64,000 nucleotides of DNA from Bradyrhizobium sp. CCBAU 53421 (GTDB taxonomy: Bacteria; Pseudomonadota; Alphaproteobacteria; Rhizobiales; Xanthobacteraceae). The translations under genes were made by a program, and so were the position numbers. Of the stretch, positions 41,438 through 50,406 are shown piece by piece. The notes beneath the pieces are model-generated. The model ran no database searches and had not been told where the DNA came from. It saw only the letters and a program-made list of their open reading frames with translations. Positions within the stretch are counted from its first letter, which is position 1. Every line of letters starts with the position of its first letter. The stretch is taken from the NCBI RefSeq assembly GCF_015291625.1, contig NZ_CP030047.1:8860501-8924500 (forward strand). The letters are read 5' to 3'.

Positions 41438-42907
41438 ATGCGGGAACATGCTGTGGTGATTGCCGGTGGAGGGCCGACTGGACTGATGCTGGCGTGCGAG
41501 CTGGCGCTGGCCGGTGTCGATGTTGCTGTTGTCGAGCGACGCGCGAGCCCCGACCTGATCGGCGCGCGGGCGGGCGGTCTGCATGCACGGACCATCGAGG
41601 TGTTCGACCAGCGCGGCATCGGCGATCGCTTCGTCGCGCTCGGCACGCGCCATCCGGCGGTGCTGTTCCACTCGCATCTGGTGCCGCTCGAGATCAGCGA
41701 CTTCCCGACCCGGCGCAATTTCACGCTGGGGCTGCGGCAGAACCATATCGAGCGCGTGCTCGGCGAATGGGCCGAAGAGCTGGCGGTGCCGATCGAGCGC
41801 GGGCGCGAGGTGACCGGCTTCACGCAGGACGATGATGGCGTCGACGTCGCGCTGTCGGATGGCCAAATGCTCCGCGCACAATATCTCGTCGGCTGCGACG
41901 GCGGCCGCAGCCTCGTGCGCAAGGCAGCCGGCATCGAATTCGCCGGATGGGATTTGACCAAGAGCTGGCTGATCGCCGAGGCCGAGATGTCGGACGAACC
42001 GGAATGGGGCTTTCGCCAGGACGACGCCGGCATCTATGCGATCGGCAGGGTGGAAGACGGTGACCGGGTGCGGCTCGTGTTGACCGAGCGGCAGCTCGTC
42101 ACCGACCGGGAGCCGACGCTGCGCGACGTCAGCGAGCGGCTTGCCGCGGTCTACGGCACCGATTTCGGCATCCACAGCCCGGTCTGGATCTCGCGCTTCA
42201 CCGACATGACCCGGCAGGCGGTGACCTATCGCAAGCAGCGCGTGCTGCTGGCCGGCGATGCCGCCCATGTGCATCCACCGATGGGCGGACAGGGCCTCAA
42301 TATCGGCGTGCAGGACGCCGTGAATCTGGGCTGGAAGCTCGCCCAGGTGATCAAGCAGACGTCGCCGGACACCCTGCTCGACACCTATCAGGCCGAACGG
42401 CATAAGGTGGCGGCCCGCGTGCTGCGCAACACCATGGCGCATGTCGCGCTCAGCCGGACCGACGCGCGCAGCAAGGCGCTGCACGAGATCGTCACCGACC
42501 TGCTCCGCATGGACGAGCCGCGCCGGAAATTCGCCGCGATGATGTCCGGCCTCGACCTGCACTACGATCTCGGCTGTGGCCATCCTTTGCTCGGACGCCG
42601 CATGCCCGATCTCGACCTGGTGACGAGTAGCGGCCCGCTGCAGGTCTTCGCGCTGCTGCACCAGGCACGGCCGGTGCTGCTCAATTTTGGCGTGCCCGGC
42701 AGCATCGACATCACGGGATGGGCTGACCGGGTTCAGCTGGTCGATGCCGATTACGCCGGCGCGTGGGAGCTTCCCGCGCTCGGGACGGTGCCGGCGCCCA
42801 GCGCGGTGCTGATCCGGCCCGACGGCTATGTGGCGTGGGTTGGAGACCGGGGGCAGATCGGACTTGCCGAGGCGCTGACCAGATGGTTCGGCGCGCCTAC
42901 TGCGTGA
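41438..42907 (+). CDS. FAD-dependent aromatic monooxygenase (PheA/TetX-like)
   Basis: The 489-residue flavoprotein hydroxylase has the FAD-binding motif VVIAGGGPTGLMLACELALA (about 6-25), the DG fingerprint YLVGCDGGRSLVRKAAG (about 151-167) and the second FAD motif VLLAGDAAHVHPPMGGQGLN (about 269-288). A C-terminal thioredoxin-like domain (about 380-489) is typical of the phenol-hydroxylase/anthracycline group. It should use NAD(P)H and O2 to hydroxylate an aromatic ring. The substrate is unknown and no catabolic cluster flanks it. GGAGGA precedes the ATG by seven bases. Confidence 0.88.
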   Translation: MREHAVVIAGGGPTGLMLACELALAGVDVAVVERRASPDLIGARAGGLHARTIEVFDQRGIGDRFVALGTRHPAVLFHSHLVPLEISDFPTRRNFTLGLRQNHIERVLGEWAEELAVPIERGREVTGFTQDDDGVDVALSDGQMLRAQYLVGCDGGRSLVRKAAGIEFAGWDLTKSWLIAEAEMSDEPEWGFRQDDAGIYAIGRVEDGDRVRLVLTERQLVTDREPTLRDVSERLAAVYGTDFGIHSPVWISRFTDMTRQAVTYRKQRVLLAGDAAHVHPPMGGQGLNIGVQDAVNLGWKLAQVIKQTSPDTLLDTYQAERHKVAARVLRNTMAHVALSRTDARSKALHEIVTDLLRMDEPRRKFAAMMSGLDLHYDLGCGHPLLGRRMPDLDLVTSSGPLQVFALLHQARPVLLNFGVPGSIDITGWADRVQLVDADYAGAWELPALGTVPAPSAVLIRPDGYVAWVGDRGQIGLAEALTRWFGAPTA

Positions 42908-42984
42908 CGAGATAGGGCCGCAGTGTTAGCAGCATCGGGACCGCGTCCCCTCTTGCGGGGAAGGTGAACCGAAACCGCGGCGTC

Positions 42985-44610
42985 CTACCCCGCGGGCTGG
43001 AACGAATCCGCGCGCGCCATCGCCCAGGCATCGCGGAAGCGGGGATCCTGGGTGCCTTCGAGCAGCTCGCCCGGGCGCAGCGTCGGATAGAGCTGGGCGA
43101 AGGTGCGGACGTCGGTGGTCGAGGTCCGCTGCGAGAAGTGGATCGGGCGCAGCTCCTTGGTGTGCTCGAGACCGGCGGCGGCGAGCAGCTCGGTCAGCGC
43201 GTGCAGGGTCGAGTGGTGGTAGTTGTACACGCGCTCGATCTTGTCCGGCACGTAGAGCGCGCGGTTGCGGATCGGGTCCTGCGAGGTGACGCCGGTCGGG
43301 CAGCGATCGGTGTGGCAGCTCAGCGACTGGATGCAGCCGAGCGAGAACATGAAGCCGCGCGCCGAATTGCACCAGTCGGCCCCGATCGCCATCGCGCGCG
43401 CCATGTCGAAGGCGGTCGCGATCTTGCCCGAGGCGCCGATCTTGATGCGGTCGCGCGCGCCGATGCCGATCAGCGCGTTGTGGACGAAGTTGACGCCTTC
43501 GCGCATCGGCATGCCGAGATGATCCATGAACTCGAGCGGCGCAGCGCCGGTGCCGCCTTCATTGCCGTCGACCACGATGAAGTCGGGATAGAGCCCGCTC
43601 TCATGCATCGCCTTGCAGATCGCAAGGAATTCCCAGGGGTGGCCGATGCACATCTTGAAGCCGGCCGGCTTGCCGCCGGACAGCTTGCGCATCTGCGCCA
43701 CGAATTCCATCATCTGCAGCGGCGTCGAGAACGCCTTGTGATAGGCCGGCGAGATGCAGTCCTCGCCCATCGGCACGCCGCGGATCTTGGAAATCTCCTC
43801 GGAGACCTTAGCCGCCGGCAGCACGCCGCCATGGCCGGGCTTGGCGCCCTGGCTGATCTTGAGCTCGACCATCTTGATCTGGTCGTCGCCCGCGACGCTG
43901 GCGAACAGCTCCGGATTGAAGGTGCCGTCGCGGTTGCGGCAGCCGAAATAACCGGAGCCGACCTCCCAGATGATGTCGCCGCCCATCTCGCGGTGATAAG
44001 GGCTGACGCCGCCCTCGCCGGTGTCATGGGCGAAGCCGCCCTTCCTGGCGCCGGCATTCAGCGCCCGCACCGCGTTCGGGCTGAGCGCGCCGAAGCTCAT
44101 CGCCGAGATGTTGAAGACCGAGGCCGAATACGGCTTGGTGCAGTCGGGGCCGCCGATCGTGATGCGGAATTTCTCGTCGGCACGTGGCTTCGGCGCCACC
44201 GAGTGATGCATCCACTCATAGCCCTCGCGGTAGACGTCCTCCTGGGTGCCGAACGGCCGCTTGTCGAGCACCATCTTGGCGCGCTGATAGACCACCGCGC
44301 GGGTGTCGCGGGAGAACGGCATGCCGTCCTTCTCGCTCTCGAAGAAATACTGCCGCATCTCGGGGCGGATTTCCTCGAGCAGGAAGCGGACATGCGCCGA
44401 GATCGGGTAGTTGCGCAGCACCGCGTGGTTCTTCTGCGTAAAGTCGCGGATGCCGAGCAGTGTCAGCGCGCCGAAGATCGCCAGCGGGATCAGGATGATC
44501 TTGAAGACCTTGTGGTCGAAAATGCCGACCAGCAGCAAGAGCACGGTGACGACGGCGCAGATCGTCAGCACGATGAAGCGCGGCGAGAACGGAAGCAGCA
44601 GCGTGTCCAT
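42985..44610 (-). CDS. FMN-binding glutamate synthase-family protein with N-terminal membrane segments
   Basis: The 541-residue protein has two N-terminal membrane helices (FIVLTICAVVTVLLLLVGIF and FKIILIPLAIFGALTLLGI). A GltS-type FMN-binding barrel follows, with SAMSFGALSPNAVRALNAGA (about 171-190) and VVDGNEGGTGAAPLEFMDHL (about 341-360). Cysteines in SLGCIQSLSCHTDRCPTGV (about 437-455) match the 3Fe-4S cluster site. It lacks the glutamine amidotransferase domain. Substrate and partner are unknown. GAGGG lies eight bases before the ATG. It converges with the monooxygenase. Confidence 0.87.
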   Translation of the reverse strand: MDTLLLPFSPRFIVLTICAVVTVLLLLVGIFDHKVFKIILIPLAIFGALTLLGIRDFTQKNHAVLRNYPISAHVRFLLEEIRPEMRQYFFESEKDGMPFSRDTRAVVYQRAKMVLDKRPFGTQEDVYREGYEWMHHSVAPKPRADEKFRITIGGPDCTKPYSASVFNISAMSFGALSPNAVRALNAGARKGGFAHDTGEGGVSPYHREMGGDIIWEVGSGYFGCRNRDGTFNPELFASVAGDDQIKMVELKISQGAKPGHGGVLPAAKVSEEISKIRGVPMGEDCISPAYHKAFSTPLQMMEFVAQMRKLSGGKPAGFKMCIGHPWEFLAICKAMHESGLYPDFIVVDGNEGGTGAAPLEFMDHLGMPMREGVNFVHNALIGIGARDRIKIGASGKIATAFDMARAMAIGADWCNSARGFMFSLGCIQSLSCHTDRCPTGVTSQDPIRNRALYVPDKIERVYNYHHSTLHALTELLAAAGLEHTKELRPIHFSQRTSTTDVRTFAQLYPTLRPGELLEGTQDPRFRDAWAMARADSFQPAG

Positions 44611-44929
44611 CAAGTCCCTCTGGTCTGCCTTGAAAACCCTGTCGGCGGTGAGCCTATCCAACTCGCGGAACAAGTGCACTACGGTTATACGGCGGAGCAG
44701 TCACAGATGTGACAACCGCCCGGATGGGCGGGTGCGGGCCGCCGGGCAAATTGAACGGGGCCGCCTTTTGCAGTGCAACGAAGGGCAGCGAGGGCGCACT
44801 GCCAAAATATCGAAAACAACCCCATGCACAGTAGCCGGCGGCTGCCGGCGTTCGACACGGCAACTTGACACGTCGGGCAACTCAGCGGCATTATTCCATT
44901 ATTCCGAAATCGTAGAGACGCCTCTCGCG

Positions 44930-45054
44930 CTGTCATCGCCCGCGAAAGCGGGTGATCCAGTATTCCAGAGGCCGCAGTGCTTGAGCCGAGGGGCCGCGGC
45001 GTACTGGATCGCCCGGTCCATGTGCGCAATTGCGCACAGGCCGGGCGATGACAG
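44930..45054. repeat. Long palindromic intergenic repeat, copy E (intact)
   Basis: It starts CTGTCATCGCCCGCGAAAGC then GGGTGATCC and ends GGGCGATGACAG, with GTGCGCAATTGCGCAC inside. It differs from the copy split by the insertion sequence at only about two positions over the shared 105 bases, so the two are a recent tandem duplication. The rest of the 44611-44929 gap holds no supportable gene. Confidence 0.85.
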
Positions 45055-45135
45055 CGAGGACGAGGACATAGCCTCACAGACTCTCAGGATGACGGGTGGT
45101 TGCTCAGCTTGCTCGGTGTCATCACCCGCGCAGGC

Positions 45136-46309
45136 GAGGGCTTTGCAGAAGTCTGCCGGGATGATTCTCTTTGGTGAAGGATTCGCCGGAGGAACGGATG
45201 GCGGAGCGGCAGATTGGTCAATTGAGCTTTACCGACGGGCTGGTGAATGACGCGGCTCGAGCCAACGCGCCTTTGCAGCGAGTATCGGAACTGGTCGACT
45301 GGAGCGCGATTGAAGCGCTGCTGAGCGGCTTGCGTAGCGGGTCGATGGGAGCGCCCGCTTACCCGTCGCTGGCGCTGTTTAAGGCGCTGTTGCTGCAGCA
45401 ATGGTATGGGTTGTCCGATCCGGGCCTTGAGGAGGCGCTGGTGGACCGCCTGTCGTTCCGGCGCTTCCTGGGCCTGTCGCTGAGTGAGCCGGTACCGGAT
45501 CATTCCACGCTGTGGCGTTTCCGCGAACAGCTGGCCAGGAGCGGGCTGGCGGAGCGCGCTTTTGCCCTGATTACGGCGCAGATCGAGAAGTCCGGCTTCG
45601 TCTTGAAGCGCGGCACATTGATTGACGCTTCGCTGATCCGCTCGGCGGTTAATCCGCCCGAACCACCGGATCCCGATTTGCCCCCGGATGCGGACGGGCG
45701 CCCCGCCAGCAAGCTGGTCAAAAGCCCTCACGATCCTGACGCCGCCTGGACCAGGAAGGACGGCAAATATGCCTTCGGCTACAAGATGCACGTGGCGATG
45801 GACCAAGGCAGTCGCATCATCCGGCGCCTTGCCTTTACGCCAGCCAATGTCAACGACACCGTGCCCGCCGACGAGCTGATCTGCGGCGACGAGGCAACAG
45901 TCTACGCTGACAAAGCCTACGATACCATCGCGCGACGTGGGCGGCTGAAGCAGATGGATATTCGCGACGGCATTATGCGCAGACACAACCGCTGGCTTCG
46001 CTTGGGGCCTTGGGCGGTGCGTCGTAACGCGGTCATCTCGCATCGACGCGCGCCGATCGAACCGTTGTTCGCATTGCTCAAGCGCGTCTACGGCCTTGCG
46101 CGTGCCCGCTATCGGGGCCTGATACGCAATGCCGCAGCTTTCCAGCTCGCCGCGACCGCGATCAATCTCCAGCGATGGGCCAGGACGCCACCCCACATCG
46201 CCTAACCAAACGAGGCACCCAGCCATCATGGCTGGCCCGTCCAGCCGCTAACCGGCCCAAACAACAGCCGTCCGGCCCCGTCGAGCTGTTCGACTTTCGC
46301 AAAGCCCTC
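45136..46309 (+). mobile_element. IS5-family insertion sequence, 1174 bp, complete
   Basis: Terminal inverted repeats GAGGGCTTTGCAGAAGTC (left) and GAGGGCTTTGCGAAAGTC (right, inverted) match at 16 of 18 positions. Both ends are flanked by the identical 8-base duplication GCGCAGGC (45128-45135 and 46310-46317). A single transposase gene fills the element. The intact ends, intact transposase and perfect duplication suggest a recent and possibly still active insertion. Confidence 0.92.
45198..46205 (+). CDS. IS5-family DDE transposase
   Basis: The 335-residue transposase begins MAERQIGQLSFTDGLVND with a DUF772-type N-terminal DNA-binding domain (YPSLALFKALLLQQWYGLSD, about 52-71). Catalytic acids appear in TLIDASLIRS, VYADKAYDTIARRG and APIEPLFALLKRVYG (Asp, Asp, Glu). 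GGAGGA lies four bases before the chosen ATG; a TTG at 45171 would extend it by nine residues. The reading frame is uninterrupted. Confidence 0.93.
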   Translation: MAERQIGQLSFTDGLVNDAARANAPLQRVSELVDWSAIEALLSGLRSGSMGAPAYPSLALFKALLLQQWYGLSDPGLEEALVDRLSFRRFLGLSLSEPVPDHSTLWRFREQLARSGLAERAFALITAQIEKSGFVLKRGTLIDASLIRSAVNPPEPPDPDLPPDADGRPASKLVKSPHDPDAAWTRKDGKYAFGYKMHVAMDQGSRIIRRLAFTPANVNDTVPADELICGDEATVYADKAYDTIARRGRLKQMDIRDGIMRRHNRWLRLGPWAVRRNAVISHRRAPIEPLFALLKRVYGLARARYRGLIRNAAAFQLAATAINLQRWARTPPHIA

Positions 46310-46433
46310 GCGCAGGCGGGTGATCCAGTATTCCAGAGGCCGCAGTGCTTGAGCCGAGGGGCCGCAGCGTACTGGATCGCCCGGCCCATGTGCGCAATTG
46401 CGCACAGGCCGGGCGATGACAGCGGTGGTGAGC

Positions 46434-47303
46434 CTAATGGTCGTGCGGCCGCAATTCGTGGGGGATGTGGCCCGGCTTCAGGCCGTCGCCGTCGAGCCAG
46501 GCGTTGGTGGTGTCGAGCGCGCGGGCGATGTGGTCCGAGGTCCGTGAGAAATCGTAGGGCGAGCCGACCAGCGGGCAGAGCGGCGGCACCACGAAATACT
46601 CGACATCGGGACCGATATTCTCGAGCTCGTTGACGAGCTGGCGCGCGATCAGGAGCGTCAGCGCATGCAGCGCATTGGCGAGCGCGCCGATGGGCGGCGC
46701 CTGGTTGGCACAGGCATGCCCGGTCGGCAGCACGATCAACCGTTTTGCCCCATGCTTTACGGCGACGCGGACCGGCGTGTTGCTGGAGATCGCGCCATCG
46801 GCGAGGTAGTGATCGCGGTAATGCACCGGCGTGAACGCGCCGGGGATCGCGGTCGATGCGACGATCGCCTCGGCGGTGGAGCCTTCCGACAGCACCAGGC
46901 TGTCGCCGCTGATGATGTCGGTCGTGACGATGTGGATCGGGGTCTGCGCGTCTTCGAGATTGCGGAACGGGATGTAATCGTCGATCAGCTTGCGGACGCC
47001 GTCATGCGGGATCAGGAAGTCGCGCCGCCACAGGAAGCTCACCAGCGTCCGCCAGGTCACCGGAAACACGTCCTGCCGGTTGAGGCCACGCCAGATCTCG
47101 GCCAGCCGCGCCACGCCCGAGACCGTCGGGTCGCCGGCATAGAAGGCACCGTTCAAGGCGCCGACGCTGGAGCCGACCACCATGTCGGCAGCGACGCCAT
47201 GCGCGGCCAGCGCCTGCAGCATCCCGACCTGGATCGCGCCAAAGCTGCCGCCGCCGGCGAACACAAAGGCGGTCTTCGGTGCATCCGGATCGGTGATGGA
47301 CAA
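46434..47303 (-). CDS. Patatin-like phospholipase / RssA-type serine hydrolase
   Basis: The 289-residue protein has the oxyanion loop FAGGGSFGAIQVGML (about 15-29), the nucleophile elbow VVGSSVGALNGAF (Gly-x-Ser-x-Gly, about 42-54) and the catalytic Asp in YLADGAISSNTP (Asp-Gly-Ala, about 167-178). It should hydrolyse acyl esters of lipids in the cytoplasm or at the membrane. No export signal is seen. The gene ends 10 bases from the split palindromic repeat. Confidence 0.91.
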   Translation of the reverse strand: MSITDPDAPKTAFVFAGGGSFGAIQVGMLQALAAHGVAADMVVGSSVGALNGAFYAGDPTVSGVARLAEIWRGLNRQDVFPVTWRTLVSFLWRRDFLIPHDGVRKLIDDYIPFRNLEDAQTPIHIVTTDIISGDSLVLSEGSTAEAIVASTAIPGAFTPVHYRDHYLADGAISSNTPVRVAVKHGAKRLIVLPTGHACANQAPPIGALANALHALTLLIARQLVNELENIGPDVEYFVVPPLCPLVGSPYDFSRTSDHIARALDTTNAWLDGDGLKPGHIPHELRPHDH

Positions 47304-47393
47304 GGTGCGGCTCCCTGGGTCGCCGCGTTCGGGAAGGGGCTGCGCGGCGTTGGGGGATTTATAGCAAGTGAAGAATGGACGGCGCCACCAACA

Positions 47394-47520
47394 CTGTCGT
47401 CGTCCCGGCGAAGGCCGCGACCCATAACCACAAATGCGAAAGGCCGGAGCCCGATGGGGCCCCAGCCTTCGTCAAACTGATGACGGTGGTAATGGGTCCC
47501 GGCCTTCGCCGGGACGACAA
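47394..47520. repeat. Intergenic palindromic repeat (GTCGTCCCGGCGAAGGCC type)
   Basis: TGTCGTCGTCCCGGCGAAGG and GGCCTTCGCCGGGACGACA are inverse ends about 125 bases apart, enclosing a GGGACCC...GGGTCCC-like pair and spacer. It lies between codirectional genes, immediately beyond the ferredoxin reductase stop. Confidence 0.78.
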
Positions 47521-48294
47521 CTAGCGCTCGACGAACGCCTTCTCGATCACGAAGTGACCGGGGGTGTTGCCGCTGCCTTCCTTGAAGCCGCGGGTCTCGA
47601 ACAGCTGCTTCAGCTCGTCGAGCATCGCCGGGCTGCCGCACATCATGATGCGGTCGGTCTCGATGTCGAGCGGGCCCTGATGCAGATCGGTGAACAGCTG
47701 GTTGGAGGTGATCAGGTCGGTGATGCGGCCGCGGTTGCGGAACGGCTCGCGCGTCACGGTCGGGTAATACGAGAGCTTCTCGGACAGCAGCGGCCCGAAC
47801 AGCTCGTCGTCGCGCAGCTTGGCGACCAGCTCCTCGCCATAGGCGAGCTCGGAGACCTGGCGGCAGCCATGCACCAGCAGGATCTGATCGTAGCGATCAT
47901 AGACCTCGGGGTCCTTGATCAGGCTCGCGAACGGCGCAAGGCCGGTGCCGGTCGACAGCAGCATCAGCCGCTTGCCGGGGATCAGATTGTCGGTGATCAG
48001 CGTGCCGGTCGCCTTGCGGCCGACCAGGATGGTGTCGCCCTCGCGGATCTTCTGCAGCTTGGAGGTGAGCGGGCCGTCCTGCACCTTGATCGAGAAGAAC
48101 TCGAGCTCTTCCTCGTGATTGGCGCTCGCCATCGAATAGGCGCGCAGCAGCGGCCGGCCGTCGACCTCGAGGCCGATCATGGCAAACTGGCCATTCTGGA
48201 AGCGGAAACCGGAATCGCGGGTGGCTCGGAAGCTGAAAAGCGTATCGGTCCAGTGCTGAACGGAAAGAACTTTCTCTCGATAGAACGCGCTCAT
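47521..48294 (-). CDS. fpr: Ferredoxin--NADP(+) reductase
   Basis: The 257-residue FAD enzyme transfers electrons between NADPH and ferredoxin or flavodoxin. The FAD-binding motif RAYSMASAN (Arg-x-Tyr-Ser, about 50-58), LLSTGTGLAPFASLIKD (NADP pyrophosphate loop, about 111-127), MMCGSPAMLDE and the C-terminal VIEKAFVER (as in bacterial subclass FPRs) are present. The length fits. Stress control is common for this gene elsewhere, but no operator was recognised upstream. Confidence 0.93.
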   Translation of the reverse strand: MSAFYREKVLSVQHWTDTLFSFRATRDSGFRFQNGQFAMIGLEVDGRPLLRAYSMASANHEEELEFFSIKVQDGPLTSKLQKIREGDTILVGRKATGTLITDNLIPGKRLMLLSTGTGLAPFASLIKDPEVYDRYDQILLVHGCRQVSELAYGEELVAKLRDDELFGPLLSEKLSYYPTVTREPFRNRGRITDLITSNQLFTDLHQGPLDIETDRIMMCGSPAMLDELKQLFETRGFKEGSGNTPGHFVIEKAFVER

Positions 48295-48347
48295 GGGTTT
48301 TCGTTTTCTCGATTGACCAGATTTAGAATGGTTTGAACTTTATTGAC

Positions 48348-48393
48348 GCATGACCTGATCGGAAAACCGGTACCCACTTTTCCGGGTCATGCT
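48348..48393. repeat. Intergenic repeat (GCATGA...CCCACTTTTCCGGGTCATGC family), copy 2
   Basis: GCATGACCTGATCGGAAAAC then CGGTACCCACTTTTCCGG then GTCATGC. The copy at 36716 has the same layout. The remaining 250 bases up to the ATP-grasp gene are AT-richer than the surroundings and probably hold its promoter; no gene was seen. Confidence 0.72.
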
Positions 48394-48644
48394 TGGACTG
48401 CCCGCGACGGCGCAAAAGCGGCCGAAATCATTGAAGATCTCGCGTGTCCATCGCGCCAATGCATGAGATAGTCAAGATCAACTGGCGTGCAATTGCGATC
48501 TCAGAATGGCAGTCGTTCGATTTCGCGCAGAGGTTCAACCGCGACATCGTTAACACGTGATGCTGTATGTAATTTACTTGCTGAGATCGGCGCTGATCTG
48601 GCAATTAATTGCTACGAAAACCGCGGTGAAGGGAAAATGATCTC

Positions 48645-49580
48645 GTGGTCCTGATCAGCCAGCGAATCTTCCTGGAAACCATCAAAAAATATTGTTTGGC
48701 GCACTCCATTGCCGTCGAGGTGCGGTCCGGCGGCTGGCTGGTCATCATGACCAGGGGCGACGCGCGGCGACTTGCGATCGGCTACGACATCGGGCTGAAC
48801 AGCGCGGTCGCGCATCAGGTCGCCAACGACAAATCGGCCTGCGCCGAAGTGCTGGCATCGGCAGGCGTATCAGCCATTCCGCACACGCTGTTTCTCGGCA
48901 CCAAGCTCAGCAAGCACATCCCGGGATCGGACTCGCGCGAGGCGATGCAGCGTCTGCTCGACACGCATCCGCGCGGGCTCGTCGTCAAGCCCAATGAGGG
49001 AACATCGGGCGAGCTCGTCTTCCGCGTCACGACGCGCGCGCAATTGGAAGCGGCGGTCGCGCGCATCCTCGCCGCGCATCCGAGCCTTGCGATCTCGCCT
49101 TACGCCGAGATCAAGGACGAGGTTCGATTCATAGTGCTCGACGACCGTGCGCTGCTCGCCTACGTCAAATTGCGCCCATCGGTTGTCGGCGATGGCATCC
49201 ATTCGCTGCGTGAACTCGCGCATAAAGCTGCACCTGCTGACCAGCTTAAAACCATCACCGACGACTTCTCGCCTGCCGTGCTCGACGCCATTCCGCCGAA
49301 AGGTGAATTACGCAATATCAACTGGCGACATAATCTTGATTCCGGCGCCGAGCCAGTGCTGCTCAATCCCAAGGAAATGCCGCACTTCGGCAGCGCGCTC
49401 GCGATCAAGGCCGCACAGGCTCTTCGCATCCGCTTCGCCTCTATCGATGTGGTGCAGGTCGACGGCGGCTGGCATATCCTCGAGGTCAACTCTGGGGTAA
49501 AGATGGAAGCGCTCGGCAAGCACGCCCCCGACCTCGTCGAAATGATTTACTCTACCGCGCTCGACAAAGTATTCGCGTAG
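48645..49580 (+). CDS. Solitary ATP-grasp protein (RimK/cyanophycin-synthetase-like)
   Basis: The 311-residue protein has a central ATP-grasp fold: PRGLVVKPNEGTSGELVFRV (about 107-126) binds ATP, EVRFIVLDDRALLAYVKLRP follows (about 159-178), and FASIDVVQVDGGWHILEVNS (about 264-283) carries metal ligands. It resembles the ATP-grasp part of glutamate-ligase and cyanophycin-type enzymes, without their other domains. The start is a GTG with AGGGAA upstream. Flanking DNA is less GC-rich than the region and no partner gene is adjacent. Confidence 0.78.
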   Translation: MVLISQRIFLETIKKYCLAHSIAVEVRSGGWLVIMTRGDARRLAIGYDIGLNSAVAHQVANDKSACAEVLASAGVSAIPHTLFLGTKLSKHIPGSDSREAMQRLLDTHPRGLVVKPNEGTSGELVFRVTTRAQLEAAVARILAAHPSLAISPYAEIKDEVRFIVLDDRALLAYVKLRPSVVGDGIHSLRELAHKAAPADQLKTITDDFSPAVLDAIPPKGELRNINWRHNLDSGAEPVLLNPKEMPHFGSALAIKAAQALRIRFASIDVVQVDGGWHILEVNSGVKMEALGKHAPDLVEMIYSTALDKVFA

Positions 49581-49613
49581 GCAGCGCGCCACGCGACTCA
49601 CTGGAGCGCCCGA

Positions 49614-49814
49614 TCATTCTCGTGGGTGCTCTTTCTCATAAGCGGCGACGATCAATTCCGATTGCTCGATCTGTGCCGTGAGACGGTCGATCTCGGCTCG
49701 CGTCTCCGGAAACACGTCAGCTCCGGCCGTGTTTCCGGATTGCAAATCCGCGAGCAGCTCGCGGTTCTTCGTGATCTGCTCGCGGTGCCATTCGATTTCC
49801 GGGTCGTCTCGCAT
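49614..49814 (-). CDS. Small hypothetical coiled-coil-like protein
   Basis: The 66-residue acidic protein starts MRDDPEIEWHREQITKNREL and is predicted largely helical with charged heptad-like spacing. No family is recognised. It is 26 bases downstream of the response-regulator gene on the same strand, so probably cotranscribed. Codon use is normal for the region. Confidence 0.6.
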   Translation of the reverse strand: MRDDPEIEWHREQITKNRELLADLQSGNTAGADVFPETRAEIDRLTAQIEQSELIVAAYEKEHPRE

Positions 49815-49840
49815 CGGCCAATGTCTCAATCGGCTGAGAG

Positions 49841-50197
49841 TTACGGCGTGAGCTCGCGCAGCAGGGCTGGTGGATAAACCGGCTTGGCAAAGAATTTGAC
49901 GCCGTCCGGCAGATCGCTGGGCGGCGGCAGGCCCGAGATCACGAGCACGCGCACGCGCGGGTCGCAATCGAGCGCCAATTGCGCGAGCTCGATGCCGTTC
50001 ATTTTGCCTGTGAGCTTGACGTCGGTGACCAGCAGCGTCGGGTGACGCATCTTGACGGCCAACGCTGCCGTCTCGGCGTCCTCGCACTGGATGACGTCGA
50101 AGCGACCTTGTTCGAGCAGCAGCGCGATCATGTCGCGCTGGATCATGTCGTCTTCGACCACGATTGCAGTTTGGTGAATCGGCTTTGCGTAACCCAT
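49841..50197 (-). CDS. Single-domain response regulator (receiver only)
   Basis: The 118-residue receiver domain has the acidic pocket in AIVVEDDMIQ, the phospho-acceptor Asp59 in LLVTDVKLTG and the conserved Lys105 in FFAKPVYPP. No output domain follows. It presumably relays a phosphoryl signal to or from a histidine kinase encoded elsewhere. GGAGG lies five bases before the chosen ATG; an in-frame start eleven codons upstream lacks a site. A small hypothetical gene follows. Confidence 0.92.
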   Translation of the reverse strand: MGYAKPIHQTAIVVEDDMIQRDMIALLLEQGRFDVIQCEDAETAALAVKMRHPTLLVTDVKLTGKMNGIELAQLALDCDPRVRVLVISGLPPPSDLPDGVKFFAKPVYPPALLRELTP

Positions 50198-50314
50198 GGC
50201 AACCTCCAGACGATCGACCACAGCTCCCAACCAAAGTTAATGTTCAAGGACGGTTATGGTTCTGGTTCCAGACTGGATGACCGACGGGTTCCGGCGGCTT
50301 TGCAAGTTCCGGCC

Positions 50315-50340
50315 GGAACAACTTTCGAGGTTTCAGCGTC
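50315..50340 (+). promoter_or_regulatory. Candidate EcfG (general stress) promoter
   Basis: GGAAC (50315-50319), a 17-base spacer, then CGTC (50337-50340) resembles the alphaproteobacterial EcfG consensus GGAAC-N16/17-CGTT. It lies 67 bases upstream of the small gene at 50407. The last base of the -10 differs from the commonest form. Confidence 0.45.
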
Positions 50341-50406
50341 ATTGATGAGCGGCGAGCCGGATGGTTCGCCCCTGAGGAAAGGAAGTCGCGCCAGGAGGCA
50401 AAGCTC

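Larger units (their letters stand above)
45117..46423. repeat. Long palindromic intergenic repeat, copy F, split by the insertion sequence
   Basis: The left part (45117-45135, TGTCATCACCCGCGCAGGC) and right part (46310-46423, from GCGCAGGCGGGTGATCC to GGGCGATGACAG) rejoin into one complete element when the insertion sequence and one target copy are removed. The insertion point is the loop between ATCACCCGC and GCGGGTGAT. Confidence 0.88.
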
